A stretch of DNA of 17,500 bases from Chrysomallon squamiferum (GCA_012295275.1 CM022668.1:5738989-5756488); one strand, 5' to 3'. Shown: positions 9,133-17,456, numbered from the stretch's first letter. Made by a program: numbers and translations. Notes: a model not told the origin generated them from the letters alone.

Positions 9133-12100
9133 AATCTATAAAAACAGATACAAAAATTAAAAAATTAAAAATGACTTTAAAATAAAATAAAAATCTGTAA
9201 AGAAAGAACTGAGAAATGATTTAAAAATAAATAAATGAAAGTATTAAATGAAAGAATTTAAAAATAACATTAAAATAATACTAATAAACTGAAATAAATA
9301 AAACAGCATGAAAAGAATTAAGAAATAACTGAAAAATAAATAAAACATAAACAAATAAATAAAATAATATAAGAAAACAAATTAAAAATAACAAATTAAT
9401 GCTTACACTAACAAAAAATTACAGGAAATAAAACCAGGAAAAGAAATAAGATAAACTGCATGTTGATAAAAGCAAATATATGCACCCTATTAGCATTGTC
9501 ATCATTGTATAAAATGGCCCAGGTATTTCTAAACGGCACTCCTTTGTTGTTACATTTCATTATGAATACATGGAAAAAAAAAAAAATCATTCCTCAGAAA
9601 TATACAGAATATGTTTATATTGTTTGTACATATCACCTAAAAAAAAAAACTTTAAATACTGTTCACAATTTAAACATACACTGGCATCAGTTAATATTAA
9701 CAGTCATTCATTTTAACCTGAATTTGATTACGGAGAACAACTTACATCTGTTTCTGTCTTGTTTTTTCTTTGGCAATTCCACGATTCTTCTGTGTTCTAC
9801 AGCAAAAATAAAAACAATTACTATAAATCTCACTTTTAATTATAAACTGATAATTACAGATATTCTAGAATGTAGTTCTGTGCTTTACAGCAAAAATAAA
9901 TGTTAGTGAAAAATATTTTTGTTTATACTGATAATTGCAGAATCTCTAAACATGATGTGAACATTTTAATGGAGATGTGAGTTGCTGAATCAATCCACCA
10001 ACTTGTGTTCTTGTATTTCTTGTTTTCCATTCTATGGGAAGGTACATATCTGCTATGTCTGGTGTGGTGTGTATTTGTGTGGGTGTAATATCCATGTGTT
10101 TGTTTTTTGGTATCAATAATGATAGCCATATAACAGCAATACAAATCCAAAGAATGCACAACAAATAAAATATTTTTCTTTTCTTATTTAGGAAAAAAAG
10201 AAGGATAACAGCAAAAAATTATTTAAATTCTGGTCATCATTGACAGTAATTCAGACAGAAAAAAAAAAATATATATCAGATCATATTTTATATAATCTAT
10301 AATAAAAAATTAAAAATGCTGTTGATTCGATAAAATAAACATTATAGGAACAGATAAACAAAAGTTAATAAAATTATAAGTATGAAGAAAATCTAGATTT
10401 ATTATTTTAAAATAACATAAACTGTTGAGGTATTTCAAAATGGAGACTGACTTTTTGTCTGTTTTTGAATCCGTCCCTTTCAGGAGGTGCTCCAAGGTGG
10501 GAAGAGCATCCTGCAAGACAGACATGTCTCCTACTATCACAGTTTTCTGTCTGCGCTTTCTCTCCTTTTCTTCCTTCTTTGCAGCCTGGATGCTGTCAAT
10601 TTCTACAATTAAATATAAATATAGAGAAAAACAATCACAATTTTTAACAACAAAATAAAGAAGAAATAAATACTGTTGATTACTAATATAAAAAAAAAAT
10701 AATAATAAAACCAAACGTAATATTTAACAAAATAGAAATACTGTTGATTATTACTATTCAATACATTTTTTAAATTAGAGAAAATACAATTTTTAACAAA
10801 ATCGAAAAATTTGTGTTTCCAAGACAACTGTCCCAGCCCCTCCTATTTTTTCCAGTCACAGTACAGCTGATGAAAACACATTCAAATGCATTTTTCGATG
10901 CAATTTCGAAATCCATCATGACAGTTTGCAGATTCAATGAGTCCTTCACTTCCACTAGTTTATTCAGGAACTGTTTGTAGGTTTCTTCCATCTTGTTTGG
11001 AAGAAATGCATATATACAAGGGAAACTGCAACTTTCTCTGAATGCATGTATCGTGAACAGCTGGAAAAATTGTTCTGGAGACATTTTAAACGTCCCACTT
11101 TGATGCTGATGTCAGTTGTATCATGTTGCACTGTTAACAAACGACTGTCAGTTGTATCATGTTGCACTGTTAACAAACGACTGTCAGTTGTATCATGTTG
11201 AACTGTTAACAAACGATTGTCAGTTTGGTGATGATGTCAGTTGTATCATGTTGCACTGTTAACAAACGACTGTCAGTTGTATCATGTTGCACTGTTAACA
11301 AATGACTGTCAGACTGTCAGTTGTATCATGTTGCACTGTTAACAAATGACTGTCAGTTTGATGATTGATCAGTTTCTTTGACTTTAGCTTTACAGCTGTG
11401 GTGCTCTCTTCTTTCTGAATGATACATTGGAAGAAAAATGTGGGTGGGTGGGGGGGCGCAGTTGTCCAGGGAGAATTGTCCTGACACCTTGATTTGTATC
11501 TTTATTAAAATTAGCATTTTGTTTTTAGAATTAATTACGCAAATCATGATCCTCTCGTTTACAATTTTCTTAAATGTTTTTTTTTATTGTTAATGCTCTT
11601 TTTATTTTATTTATTTATTCATTTTAAAATTTAATTGTATTACCAGTTTTGCAAGAGCTTGCCTATAAATAAATACAAATATGAATATAATATATATATA
11701 TATATGTTTAAACACTCACTCTGCATCCATGTTTCATGTTTGAGTTTTCTCTTCTCTTTCTTCTTCAAGTTCAGACCTTTGAACGTTTTGCTTGTGATTG
11801 AGCTACGAGCATCAAAATCCTGCGGCAGTTTTTGTGTCAGAAGTTTGGGATCAACTTTCAAACCAGCAAACAAATTACTCTTTGTTACAGCTGGGTTCAC
11901 TGGAACAGGCTTCTTAATAAAACAAATAAAATTATAATTTTATGTTTCAGAATATCTGTTGATGACTATTAAAATATTTTTAAAAATGCCTTTATCCTTA
12001 ATGAATTTGAAGGACTTTTATTTTTAATTTTAAACAACAAGAAAAACTTTTTAATATTTTTATTTTCAAAGAAATGTTAATCTATATTTAAATTATATTT

Positions 12101-12473
12101 GACTGTTTGTTTAATACATAAATTATTCATTGAATATTACATTAAGTAGACAGTTATGTTGGATGGATGCATGCTTTTGACACATATGAGCAATTAAGTA
12201 TGTTGTTTGTGTGTATTAATTAACAAAACACAATCATGACCTAATAATAATTAACACAAATAAATACAGTAATGTTGTGTACTCTAAAATTAAAATGGCT
12301 AAGCAATAATAGATTTTGTAAATTATATATATTATTACTAGCTAATTATTTGAAAAGTAAGTATTTACTTGGAACTCTGATGATGACTGGTTTAAAGAAG
12401 AGACATTTTTTGATTCATCTGATTTCACTGCTGGCAAATGTAGTCTTTGTTTCTTTCTTTTCAGTTTTCCCAT
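8954..12473 (-). CDS. SLX9: SLX9 / FAM207A, ribosome biogenesis protein, complete, five exons
   Basis: Exons 12473-12369, 11912-11720, 10602-10452, 9796-9746 and 9077-8954 join in frame to 207 residues plus TAA; the human protein is about 230. SLX9 acts in the nucleolus on pre-40S particles and pre-rRNA processing. Conserved features in order are the basic N-terminus MGKLKRKK (nuclear signal-like), NLFAGLKVDPK near residue 50, a Lys/Arg block KKKEKRKLKHETW, the QAAKKEEKERKRR helix, the hallmark TVIVGDM..LQDALP, and the C-terminal HPAYKTNPTAAITEHLKNKL. All match vertebrate FAM207A blocks as recalled. Predicted splice sites are mostly strong (GTAAAT, GTGAGT, GTCAGT, GTAAGT donors). Its 3' end converges on the secreted-peptide gene. 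Confidence 0.92.
9078..9745 (-). other. SLX9 intron 4, no gene seen
   Basis: It has (AAAT)n at 9097-9134 followed by a decayed AAAT/AAAAT-rich stretch to about 9400. A 148-residue open frame at 9460-9906 (plus) runs opposite exon 4 and has no recognisable domain. Confidence 0.8.
9746..9796 (-). CDS. SLX9: SLX9 exon 4 (51-bp microexon)
   Basis: It is small and basic, encoding TQKNRGIAKEKTRQKQ, with acceptor TTTTGCTGTAG|A and donor AT|GTAAGT. It was found by phase matching, because the frame closes only with exons 3 and 5 at these borders. Confidence 0.82.
9797..10451 (-). other. SLX9 intron 3, no gene seen
   Basis: AT-rich unique sequence with short A runs. No domain, tRNA or clear repeat was recognised. 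Confidence 0.75.
10452..10602 (-). CDS. SLX9: SLX9 exon 3 (core VVGD motif)
   Basis: The acceptor is AATTGTAG|AA and the donor is AAAAA|GTCAGT. It holds the charged helix and the family signature TVIVGDMSVLQDALPTLEHL. Confidence 0.92.
10851..11099 (-). pseudogene. Truncated MULE-type (Mutator-like) transposase core
   Basis: Reading minus from 11099, the translation begins SGTFKMSPEQFFQLFTIHA, continues through YAFLPNKMEETYKQFLNKL and reaches VMMDFEIASKNAFECVF. This is the DGTFK...YTIHG...P..YALLP.K..ETY...L......DFE order of the MULE DDE transposase domain found in many invertebrate elements. The first catalytic Asp is Ser here (AGT); the second Asp (in MDFE) is kept. Similarity stops after TVTG, just before the usual cysteine/histidine segment and the final catalytic Glu. 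There is no stop inside, but both ends are missing, so it is an inactive relic lying in the same orientation as SLX9. Confidence 0.72.
11110..11350 (+). repeat. 36-bp minisatellite, six copies in two blocks
   Basis: Copies start at 11110, 11146, 11182, 11235, 11271 and 11315, each TGTCAGTTGTATCATGTTGC plus 16 more bases containing TGTTAACA. Copies differ at one or two bases (AACGAC/AATGAC/AACGAT, TTGCAC/TTGAAC). Two triplets of copies are each followed by a variant start TGTCAGTTTGRTGAT, so the array shows a second-order duplication of roughly 125 bp. An 8-base partial unit (11307-11314) precedes the last copy. Confidence 0.95.
11720..11912 (-). CDS. SLX9: SLX9 exon 2, tandem NAGNAG acceptor
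   Basis: It encodes 64 residues and ends one base into a Lys codon, with donor CAGA|GTGAGT. The acceptor reads ATTAAGAAG, so splicing after the first or second AAG would include or skip one lysine without changing frame. Confidence 0.9.
11913..12368 (-). other. SLX9 intron 1, no gene seen
   Basis: AT-rich, largely non-repetitive sequence without a recognisable feature. Confidence 0.75.
12369..12473 (-). CDS. SLX9: SLX9 exon 1 (start, phase 0)
   Basis: It encodes 35 residues from a start in good context (ACAATGG). The lysine-rich beginning is followed by a Ser-rich poorly conserved linker. The donor is CAA|GTAAAT. Confidence 0.9.
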
Positions 12474-12493
12474 TGTTCTTGTTAACAATCTTA

Positions 12494-12549
<56 letters not shown>
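12494..12549. repeat. (AAT)n microsatellite
   Basis: About 18 uninterrupted units, lying 21 bases upstream of the SLX9 start codon. Confidence 0.95.
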
Positions 12550-12550
<1 letters not shown>

Positions 12551-13064
12551 CATTTTTGTTAAGGTCATATAACTAAACAGAATAAAACCAAGTGCAATAG
12601 ATATTATTTTCTTTATTATTATTTAAAAATTTTAACACCATATTAATCTTATTGCATTTTACAAATTTGTGTCTGTAAATATTTTGTGAATGTCACTGAT
12701 ACATTCGTAACAGTGATAGTCAGAAAATAATATTTATTTATTTCTTAATATTTATTGTTATTCTTGTAAGAATTAATTTAAATAAATTCATCAGCAAAAT
12801 AAATAAATAAATAAAATGATTTTATCAATGTATTTTCGCAAGCGATGAAGAGATTTATTTACATAATTTAGTTATTAATAATTAAGTTATTTCGTTGCTT
12901 TGCCTTTAAACCGAGTGTAATTATTCATTTTCAAATTGAAATTATACATATTCACTAGCTATCGAATTGTCTCATTTATACCTAGAAGGACAGACAATTT
13001 AATCACTCTCATACTCACTGGCTTACACGTTTTAATTAATAAGTTTCAGCGTGCTTATTGTTAC

Positions 13065-13093
13065 TGGGCGCAGCCATTTTGTTGTCACGTGAC
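13065..13093 (-). promoter_or_regulatory. Candidate SLX9 promoter element: GTCACGTGAC palindrome and YY1-like AAAATGGCTGC
   Basis: GTCACGTGAC at 13084-13093 is a perfect E-box palindrome of the USF/TFE class. AAAATGGCTGCGC follows on the minus strand, resembling YY1 sites near transcription starts. It is 610 bp upstream of the SLX9 start codon. A short open frame (13 codons from this ATG) and a GTAACA donor-like site follow, compatible with a 5' untranslated exon. The motifs are visible; assignment to SLX9 is inferred. Confidence 0.42.
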
Positions 13094-13210
13094 ATTTTCC
13101 TTTGTATTGTCCTTCATTGAGTGGCGATCCATACAATAATTGTTATAAAACGATTCTCTTTTAACATTTTTTTTTTCTTCAGACATTCATTGCGGTTTTG
13201 CATTTTTCAA

Positions 13211-13231
13211 GAACAACAACAACAACAGCAA

Positions 13232-13265
<34 letters not shown>

Positions 13266-13288
13266 AATAATAATAATAATAATAATAT
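13211..13288. repeat. Compound (CAA)n-(AAT)n microsatellite
   Basis: CAA units with one CAG and one AAAAC interruption grade into AAT units. This is a typical compound locus. Confidence 0.93.
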
Positions 13289-13509
13289 ATTTATAGGAAA
13301 TTTTATATATGTTTGTACAGTTTGTATGTATGAGTATCAGTATATGTGTGTCTGTGTGTTTGTGTGTATGCTGTTTTGTGTGAAAAGTTTTTAATTATTA
13401 TTTATTTATTTTGTGTGTGTGTGTGTGTGTGTGTGGGTGTGTGGGTGGGTGGGTTTGAATTTATTTACTTTTTTTTTCTTTTTTTTTGTGTAACAGAAAA
13501 ATGTATACA

Positions 13510-13675
13510 TTTATAAATAATGATTTCGGCGAATCATTTGCTTTATCAGTTTTGAAATCCGAATCTTAGCATAGTTAATGAAGTTTTATTTTAATCTCTT
13601 TACTCAAAACAAGTCATTTTGACAATCTGAGATAACGCCAATCACAAATAATTAATCTGCTTTCTTAAATTTCCG

Positions 13676-13763
<88 letters not shown>
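13510..13763 (+). repeat. Dispersed repeat copy A ending in (CT)n
   Basis: The segment has the landmark TCTTAGCATA...AATGA..TTTTAAT.TCTTT...GACAAT...TTAA.CT..TTTCTTAAA..TT, then a CT tract at 13680-13763 of about 42 units. It aligns with copy B (14069-14354) over its length with substitutions and small indels. Confidence 0.65.
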
Positions 13764-13768
<5 letters not shown>

Positions 13769-13783
13769 TTGAACAATGCTATT

Positions 13784-13884
13784 TAATAATAATAATAATA
13801 ATAATAACAAAAATAATAATAACAACAACAACAACAACAATAATAATAATAATAATAATAATAATAAACAAATAAATAAATAAA
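13784..13884. repeat. Compound (AAT)n-(AAC)n-(AAT)n-(AAAT)n microsatellite
   Basis: Triplet units switch from AAT to AAC and back, then to AAAT near 13867. Confidence 0.92.
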
Positions 13885-14068
13885 GGAAAATATAAGATTT
13901 ATGAAAAATAATTTAGGCAATTTAATATGCATATATGTGTATGCACAATACGACATAGTACCGTCCACAACTGCGACAACTTCAGACTGTAGGACAACTA
14001 TTTCTTTTTTTTAAATTTTTTTTTATTTTTTTTACTCCTTCAAGGACGGACCAGGAAAAAAGGACACA

Positions 14069-14268
14069 TTTAATAAATAATTAGAGCAGTTGACGTTATC
14101 GCTTGCTGAACTTCCAGTCTTAGCATATCCAATGATGCTGTTCCATTTTAATGTCTTTGTTCTTTCTCAGTAATTCTGACAATATGAAAAAAAAAAAAAA
14201 CACATCGATCAGAAATACTTAACCTATTTTCTTAAACTTTGTTAGATCAGATTTCGTGACCTGACCAG

Positions 14269-14364
<96 letters not shown>
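14069..14364 (+). repeat. Dispersed repeat copy B ending in (CT)n then (CA)n
   Basis: It shares with copy A the blocks TCTTAGCATA, AATGA, TTTTAAT-TCTTT, CTGACAAT and TTTTCTTAAA before a CT tract (14271-14354). It has an extra A14 run near 14186-14200 and a short insertion (about 14240-14260). The tract ends in CACACACACA. Confidence 0.65.
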
Positions 14365-14365
<1 letters not shown>

Positions 14366-14643
14366 TACAACCACTGCGTATATGAGAGTGCGTGAATACG
14401 TGTAGATTGTAAGACGTTTGTGTATGGATGGTTGAAGAAGATAAATACAATGGCAGACGCTTTAAGACAGCCAAATTTGATGTCTGAAATGTGACAGCTT
14501 TTCTAGATTAATTTTCAAAAAACCGAATACACAAAAACGTTTAGGCGATAAAGTATTGACGATGCAAAACCGCATCTCAGAGGAAACCGTGAATAAAAGC
14601 ATAATAATAAAGTAAATGAGAAAATATAAAAAACAAGAAAAAA

Positions 14644-14678
<35 letters not shown>

Positions 14679-14950
14679 ACAAACACACACTGAAACAAAC
14701 AAGCAAGCAAGCAAACAAACAAATAACAATGGCAATAAATTGAATTTCTTTTAGTCAGAAAAATATTTAATACGATCCTGATTATGTTGTGTGTATAATT
14801 ATTAATTCATAGCGAAATTCTCTGACATTGCTTTTCTTTCGACAAAGCGATTCCTGATAAATCAAACGTGTTTTACAAATAACGCTTCAGTCATATCGGA
14901 AATTCCATCTAAACAGAATCCGTGTTCTTCAGATCTCTGAATTCAGCATA
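14365..14950. other. Upstream region of the PAN-sushi-galectin gene
   Basis: It contains (AAAT)n at about 14638-14690 and a degenerate CAAA/CAAG run to 14726, then about 200 bp of unique sequence. GTTCTTCAG at 14924-14932 is a good acceptor 18 bases before the ATG, so an untranslated leader exon probably lies upstream. Confidence 0.65.
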
Positions 14951-15277
14951 ATGCTCTGCGCTGTATTTCTCTTGGTCCTGTCTGGCCATTTTAAGATGGT
15001 CAGTGGTTTAAGAAATGACCACAAGGGCAGCAAGCTGTCGGACAGTCGTATTTCTCTCGCTGTTCAGTGTGTGAAACATGTTAACTGTTTTGGATTCACT
15101 TCAAAAGACGTGGGAACGTGTCCATCTGTTTTACTGAATCCTCAGTCAAAGACGCCAGCAGACAAAGAAAAATCTCTGCTCTTGAAACCTGTTTACAAAA
15201 GAAAGATGTTGCAGTTTGGAAAATGGAGAAACTGGAAATTTCACCAAACTTTCGTTCTTACATTTTCACGACTATAG
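14951..15277 (+). CDS. Front frame: signal peptide and PAN-like region
   Basis: This frame stops at TAG 15275-15277. The useful part runs at least to the third PAN cysteine (about 15121) and probably to KPVYKRK (about 15205). After that the tryptophan- and phenylalanine-rich tail looks like out-of-frame translation. Confidence 0.65.
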   Translation: MLCAVFLLVLSGHFKMVSGLRNDHKGSKLSDSRISLAVQCVKHVNCFGFTSKDVGTCPSVLLNPQSKTPADKEKSLLLKPVYKRKMLQFGKWRNWKFHQTFVLTFSRL

Positions 15278-15921
15278 ACATCAAACTTTGTCCAGTGCCC
15301 AAACCACAAAACAATTCTGTTGTCACCTACACCTCACTTCTGCCGGCTTCAAAAGCGAAATATTCCTGCGACAAATACTTCAGTTTCTGTGACAGAGAAT
15401 CGGCGAAGACGGTCAAGTGTTTGACCACTGGTCATTGGGCGAATCTAACTGACCAATGTGGCCAGGTAATCTGGGTGGATCCGTACGCTACTGAAACGGC
15501 CTCGACGTGGACCATTCCATTACAATGTCAGCTGAAAGAGAACTCGCAAGTTGAAGTTGCCGGAACATCAAACAACAGGTTTTCTATCAGTCTCTTGGCC
15601 GACGTTAACGTTCTGTTCCACATGGCCGTCTACTTAAAGAAAGACAGACTCGAGGTCTTGACGGGGAAAGGCAGGAGAATCGTCTACAACAGCAAGACTG
15701 GCTCCAGATGGGGCAAGGAGACGTCTACGGGAAACTTCAACATAAATAAAGGGAAACGGTTCGTGATTCTGGTGAACATTACGAAAAAATCTTTCAACGT
15801 GTTTGTCGACGGTCGGCTGCAGAACGAGTTCAGGCATCGTATTTCTTTCAGGAACATCGAAGTTCTGGAGCTGACAGCAAAAAAGTCGACAATTGAACGT
15901 ATCAAACTTTTTCTGTCTTAG
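14951..15921 (+). CDS. Secreted PAN-like / sushi / galectin-domain protein, broken by a -1 frame change
   Basis: The first frame (14951-15277) starts with signal peptide MLCAVFLLVLSG. A short PAN/apple-like region follows, with cysteines at residues 40, 46 and 57 (QCVKHVNCFGF..KDVGTC). The second frame is open from 15085 to TAG at 15919-15921. It holds a sushi (CCP) domain (first cysteine in LCPVPKP, then KYSC, VKC, GHW, DQC, plus one extra Cys) and a C-terminal galectin domain of about 135 residues (WTIPLQ, FHMAVYL, IVYNSK, RWGKE, FVILVN, FNVFVDG, IERIKLF). Such proteins are extracellular glycan-binding or immune-type lectins. The two frames overlap at 15085-15274 and no plausible intron joins them, so this is a frameshifted allele, a recent pseudogene, or a one-base assembly error. 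The body is GC-richer than its surroundings. Confidence 0.78.
15285..15465 (+). CDS. Sushi (CCP) domain segment
   Basis: Four canonical cysteines (CPVP, KYSC, VKC, DQC) and the Trp before the last Cys (GHW) define a CCP fold of about 57 residues. An additional Cys in FSFC leaves one cysteine unpaired, unless it bonds with another domain or subunit. Confidence 0.8.
15508..15918 (+). CDS. Galectin carbohydrate-recognition domain with incomplete sugar-binding set
   Basis: Against the galectin-1 signature H-x-N-x-R...N...W..E.R, this domain keeps His (FHMAV), Asn (VYNSK), Trp and Glu (RWGKE). It has Ala and Tyr at the N and R of HxNPR, and Ser at the final Arg. Galectins are normally made without a signal peptide, whereas this one is part of a classically secreted, multi-domain protein. 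Confidence 0.82.
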
Positions 15922-16163
15922 ATGCAGTCTCGCGTACTGAACTCGAGTCTGTGACCAGGTTTAATAGATTCACTCAACAGTGAATTGTGATGAAAACATC
16001 TCCACACTGGACAGAGAGAGAGAGAGAAGAACAAAGAAAAACGATTGTGTCTTTTCTCTTCTGACCGTTCGTATCTGAACAAACGTCACGCGTATTTTTG
16101 ACGTTCAGACTTATTTTTACGTGCGTTCGTACGTCTTTTTGTTGAACTGTCTGAGTGATAAAC

Positions 16164-16169
16164 AATAAA
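16164..16169 (+). terminator. Polyadenylation signal AATAAA of the galectin-domain gene
   Basis: A canonical hexamer about 245 bases after the stop, followed within 20 bases by TA and CT microsatellite sequence. No poly-A tail remnant is seen. Confidence 0.6.
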
Positions 16170-16383
16170 ATCTAAACTATATATATCTCTCTCTCTCTCT
16201 TCTTTCTTTTTTTTCCTATACCAGCTCTTGTTTTACTCAGCCCGTAAGATATTTTGAAATAATGATACATTTTCAAATCTTCAAATATCTACATTTTCAA
16301 ATATCTACGTTCTGTGATAGGAATTAATTATATTATTTTCTTTGTCTCTTTTATTTACTTCCCAACATATTTATTTAACATAC

Positions 16384-16387
<4 letters not shown>

Positions 16388-16452
<65 letters not shown>
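16388..16452. repeat. (TA)n microsatellite
   Basis: About 32 uninterrupted TA units. Confidence 0.97.
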
Positions 16453-16456
<4 letters not shown>

Positions 16457-16770
16457 CTACATTTTAAAATCTTTTTGGTTGTCTGTAACTTAATGTGTGC
16501 GTTTGGTGATAGGAACTAATTCAATAAAAACATAATGCATACATCTGTGTAAACATTACATGTGTCCCTCCATAAACCATTTTAATTATCATTAAATTAA
16601 TATGCACCTTTTGTAATTCGAGCAGATGATATATATATACAGAGCACCAGTTATACTGTTTTGTTGTTAACATTAACTTTACAGGTAAGAATAAATAACC
16701 ATGTATGTGGTTCATGTCAGAGTTTTAGTTAATTGGCAAACGATACTGAGCAGACTTTGAGTCCACCCTG

Positions 16771-16985
16771 AAAAAAAAAGAGCGGCGTGTTTCAAGGGAA
16801 GCGATGAGTACTCTGAGTTATGGAGCAGCCTTTGCTAACTTGTGTCGTCTGCCGGACGATTGCTGGTGAATGGGTTCCATACGTTCGAGTCTCGTCAGAG
16901 GCATCTGACGGGTTTGTGACGTCGTGATTGGACTTTGTCCTCCTGCGCCAGTGCGTTCCCGAATATTGTCTGTGTGAAGAGAATA
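16771..16985 (+). mobile_element. Possible tRNA-derived SINE-like segment (tentative)
   Basis: A GC-richer island begins after an A9 run. It contains CGTTCGAGTCT at 16882-16892, a good RNA polymerase III B-box, followed by a stem-loop at 16891-16912 (CGTCAGA, loop GGCA, TCTGACG, plus flanking C-G and T-G pairs). No clear A-box, 3' tail or target duplication is visible, so the call is weak. Confidence 0.3.
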
Positions 16986-17298
16986 TTCAAATCCTAAAAT
17001 ATACACGAAAATACATGTGAAGATATATTAATATATAATGCGCATTGTTCGTGTTTATGCTATTATTATTATAGTATTACTTGCATTTGTTTGTTTGTTT
17101 ATATTATTATTATTATTATTTTTATTTATTTATTTATTAATTTATTTATAATTTTATGAAAATGTTAAAAATGTTTTTATTTTTATTTTTTATCGTTTAT
17201 TTTTTTTTTTATTATTTTTTTTTTTACATTATTTTTATTTCATCTAAAACTCTTAGCGCTGGATTCTGTAAACATTACACAAACGCTTACATAATGTA

Positions 17299-17306
17299 TG
17301 ACGTCA
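17299..17306. promoter_or_regulatory. Consensus CRE (TGACGTCA)
   Basis: A perfect CREB/ATF palindrome about 150 bases upstream of the start codon at 17457. Placement fits a promoter; function is inferred. Confidence 0.4.
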
Positions 17307-17456
17307 TAGACCAAATATTAAATACCAAAAGTAAAATTCAGAAATCTTTTGATCACAGCAGCATCAGACAAAAGGCTCCAGATAAAGTCAAAAACAGAAG
17401 TAATTAAAAATAGTCTAAAGTAAGTGACGTTTTTCTCGTTAATACAGAATGATAAG

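Larger units (their letters stand above)
10603..11719 (-). other. SLX9 intron 2, carrying a transposase relic and minisatellite
   Basis: This intron contains the MULE fragment at 10851-11099 and the 36-bp minisatellite at 11110-11350. A G-rich GGGTGGGTGGGGGGGCG run lies at about 11442-11458. Confidence 0.85.
12474..13500. other. SLX9 upstream region with several microsatellites
   Basis: It contains (AAT)n at 12494-12549, (CAA)n then (AAT)n at 13211-13288, and (GT)n at 13412-13434 followed by GGGT units to 13454. The non-repetitive, GC-richer patch near 13040-13135 is the best promoter candidate. Confidence 0.75.
15922..17456. other. Intergenic region between the galectin-domain gene and the next secreted-protein gene
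   Basis: It contains the 3' untranslated region to about 16190, a (TA)n tract at 16388-16452, the SINE-like segment at about 16771-16985, TTTA/ATT-rich sequence at 17055-17240, and the CRE at 17299-17306. The open frame at 17156-17407 begins in a low-complexity T-rich stretch and is not supported as a gene. Confidence 0.7.

Noticed and set aside
9460-9906. 148-residue plus-strand open frame
   Set aside because: It runs antisense through SLX9 exon 4, has AT-driven composition and shows no domain or signal.
11110-11350. Regularly repeated 36-bp units suggesting a CRISPR array
   Set aside because: The units are directly adjacent with no unique spacers, in an intron of a eukaryotic gene. It is a minisatellite.
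13652-13875. Open frames on both strands through CT/GA and AAT tracts (also 5586-5801 and 14247-14474)
   Set aside because: Pure microsatellite translation (Ser-Leu or Arg-Glu dipeptides).
13962-14049. CCGTCC ... GGACGG as terminal inverted repeats of a small transposon
   Set aside because: Only six bases match, with no extension and no target duplication.
15118-15145. A tiny intron to reconcile the two frames of the galectin-domain gene
   Set aside because: The 28-base GT...CTCAG interval is far too short to splice and leads to the third frame, not the sushi-galectin frame.
15161-15210. Programmed -1 ribosomal frameshift
   Set aside because: The required shift is -1, but I see no canonical X-XXY-YYZ slippery heptamer in the correct phase. 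An indel or assembly error is simpler.
16313-16530. Similar motifs GTGATAGGAATTAATT and GTGATAGGAACTAATT flanking the (TA)n tract, as possible element ends
   Set aside because: They are in direct orientation, only about 16 bases long and the flanking sequence does not extend the match.
17156-17407. 83-residue open frame with hydrophobic start
   Set aside because: The hydrophobic part is translation of a T-rich low-complexity run; no conserved motif. The CRE and the ATG at 17457 offer a better gene model.
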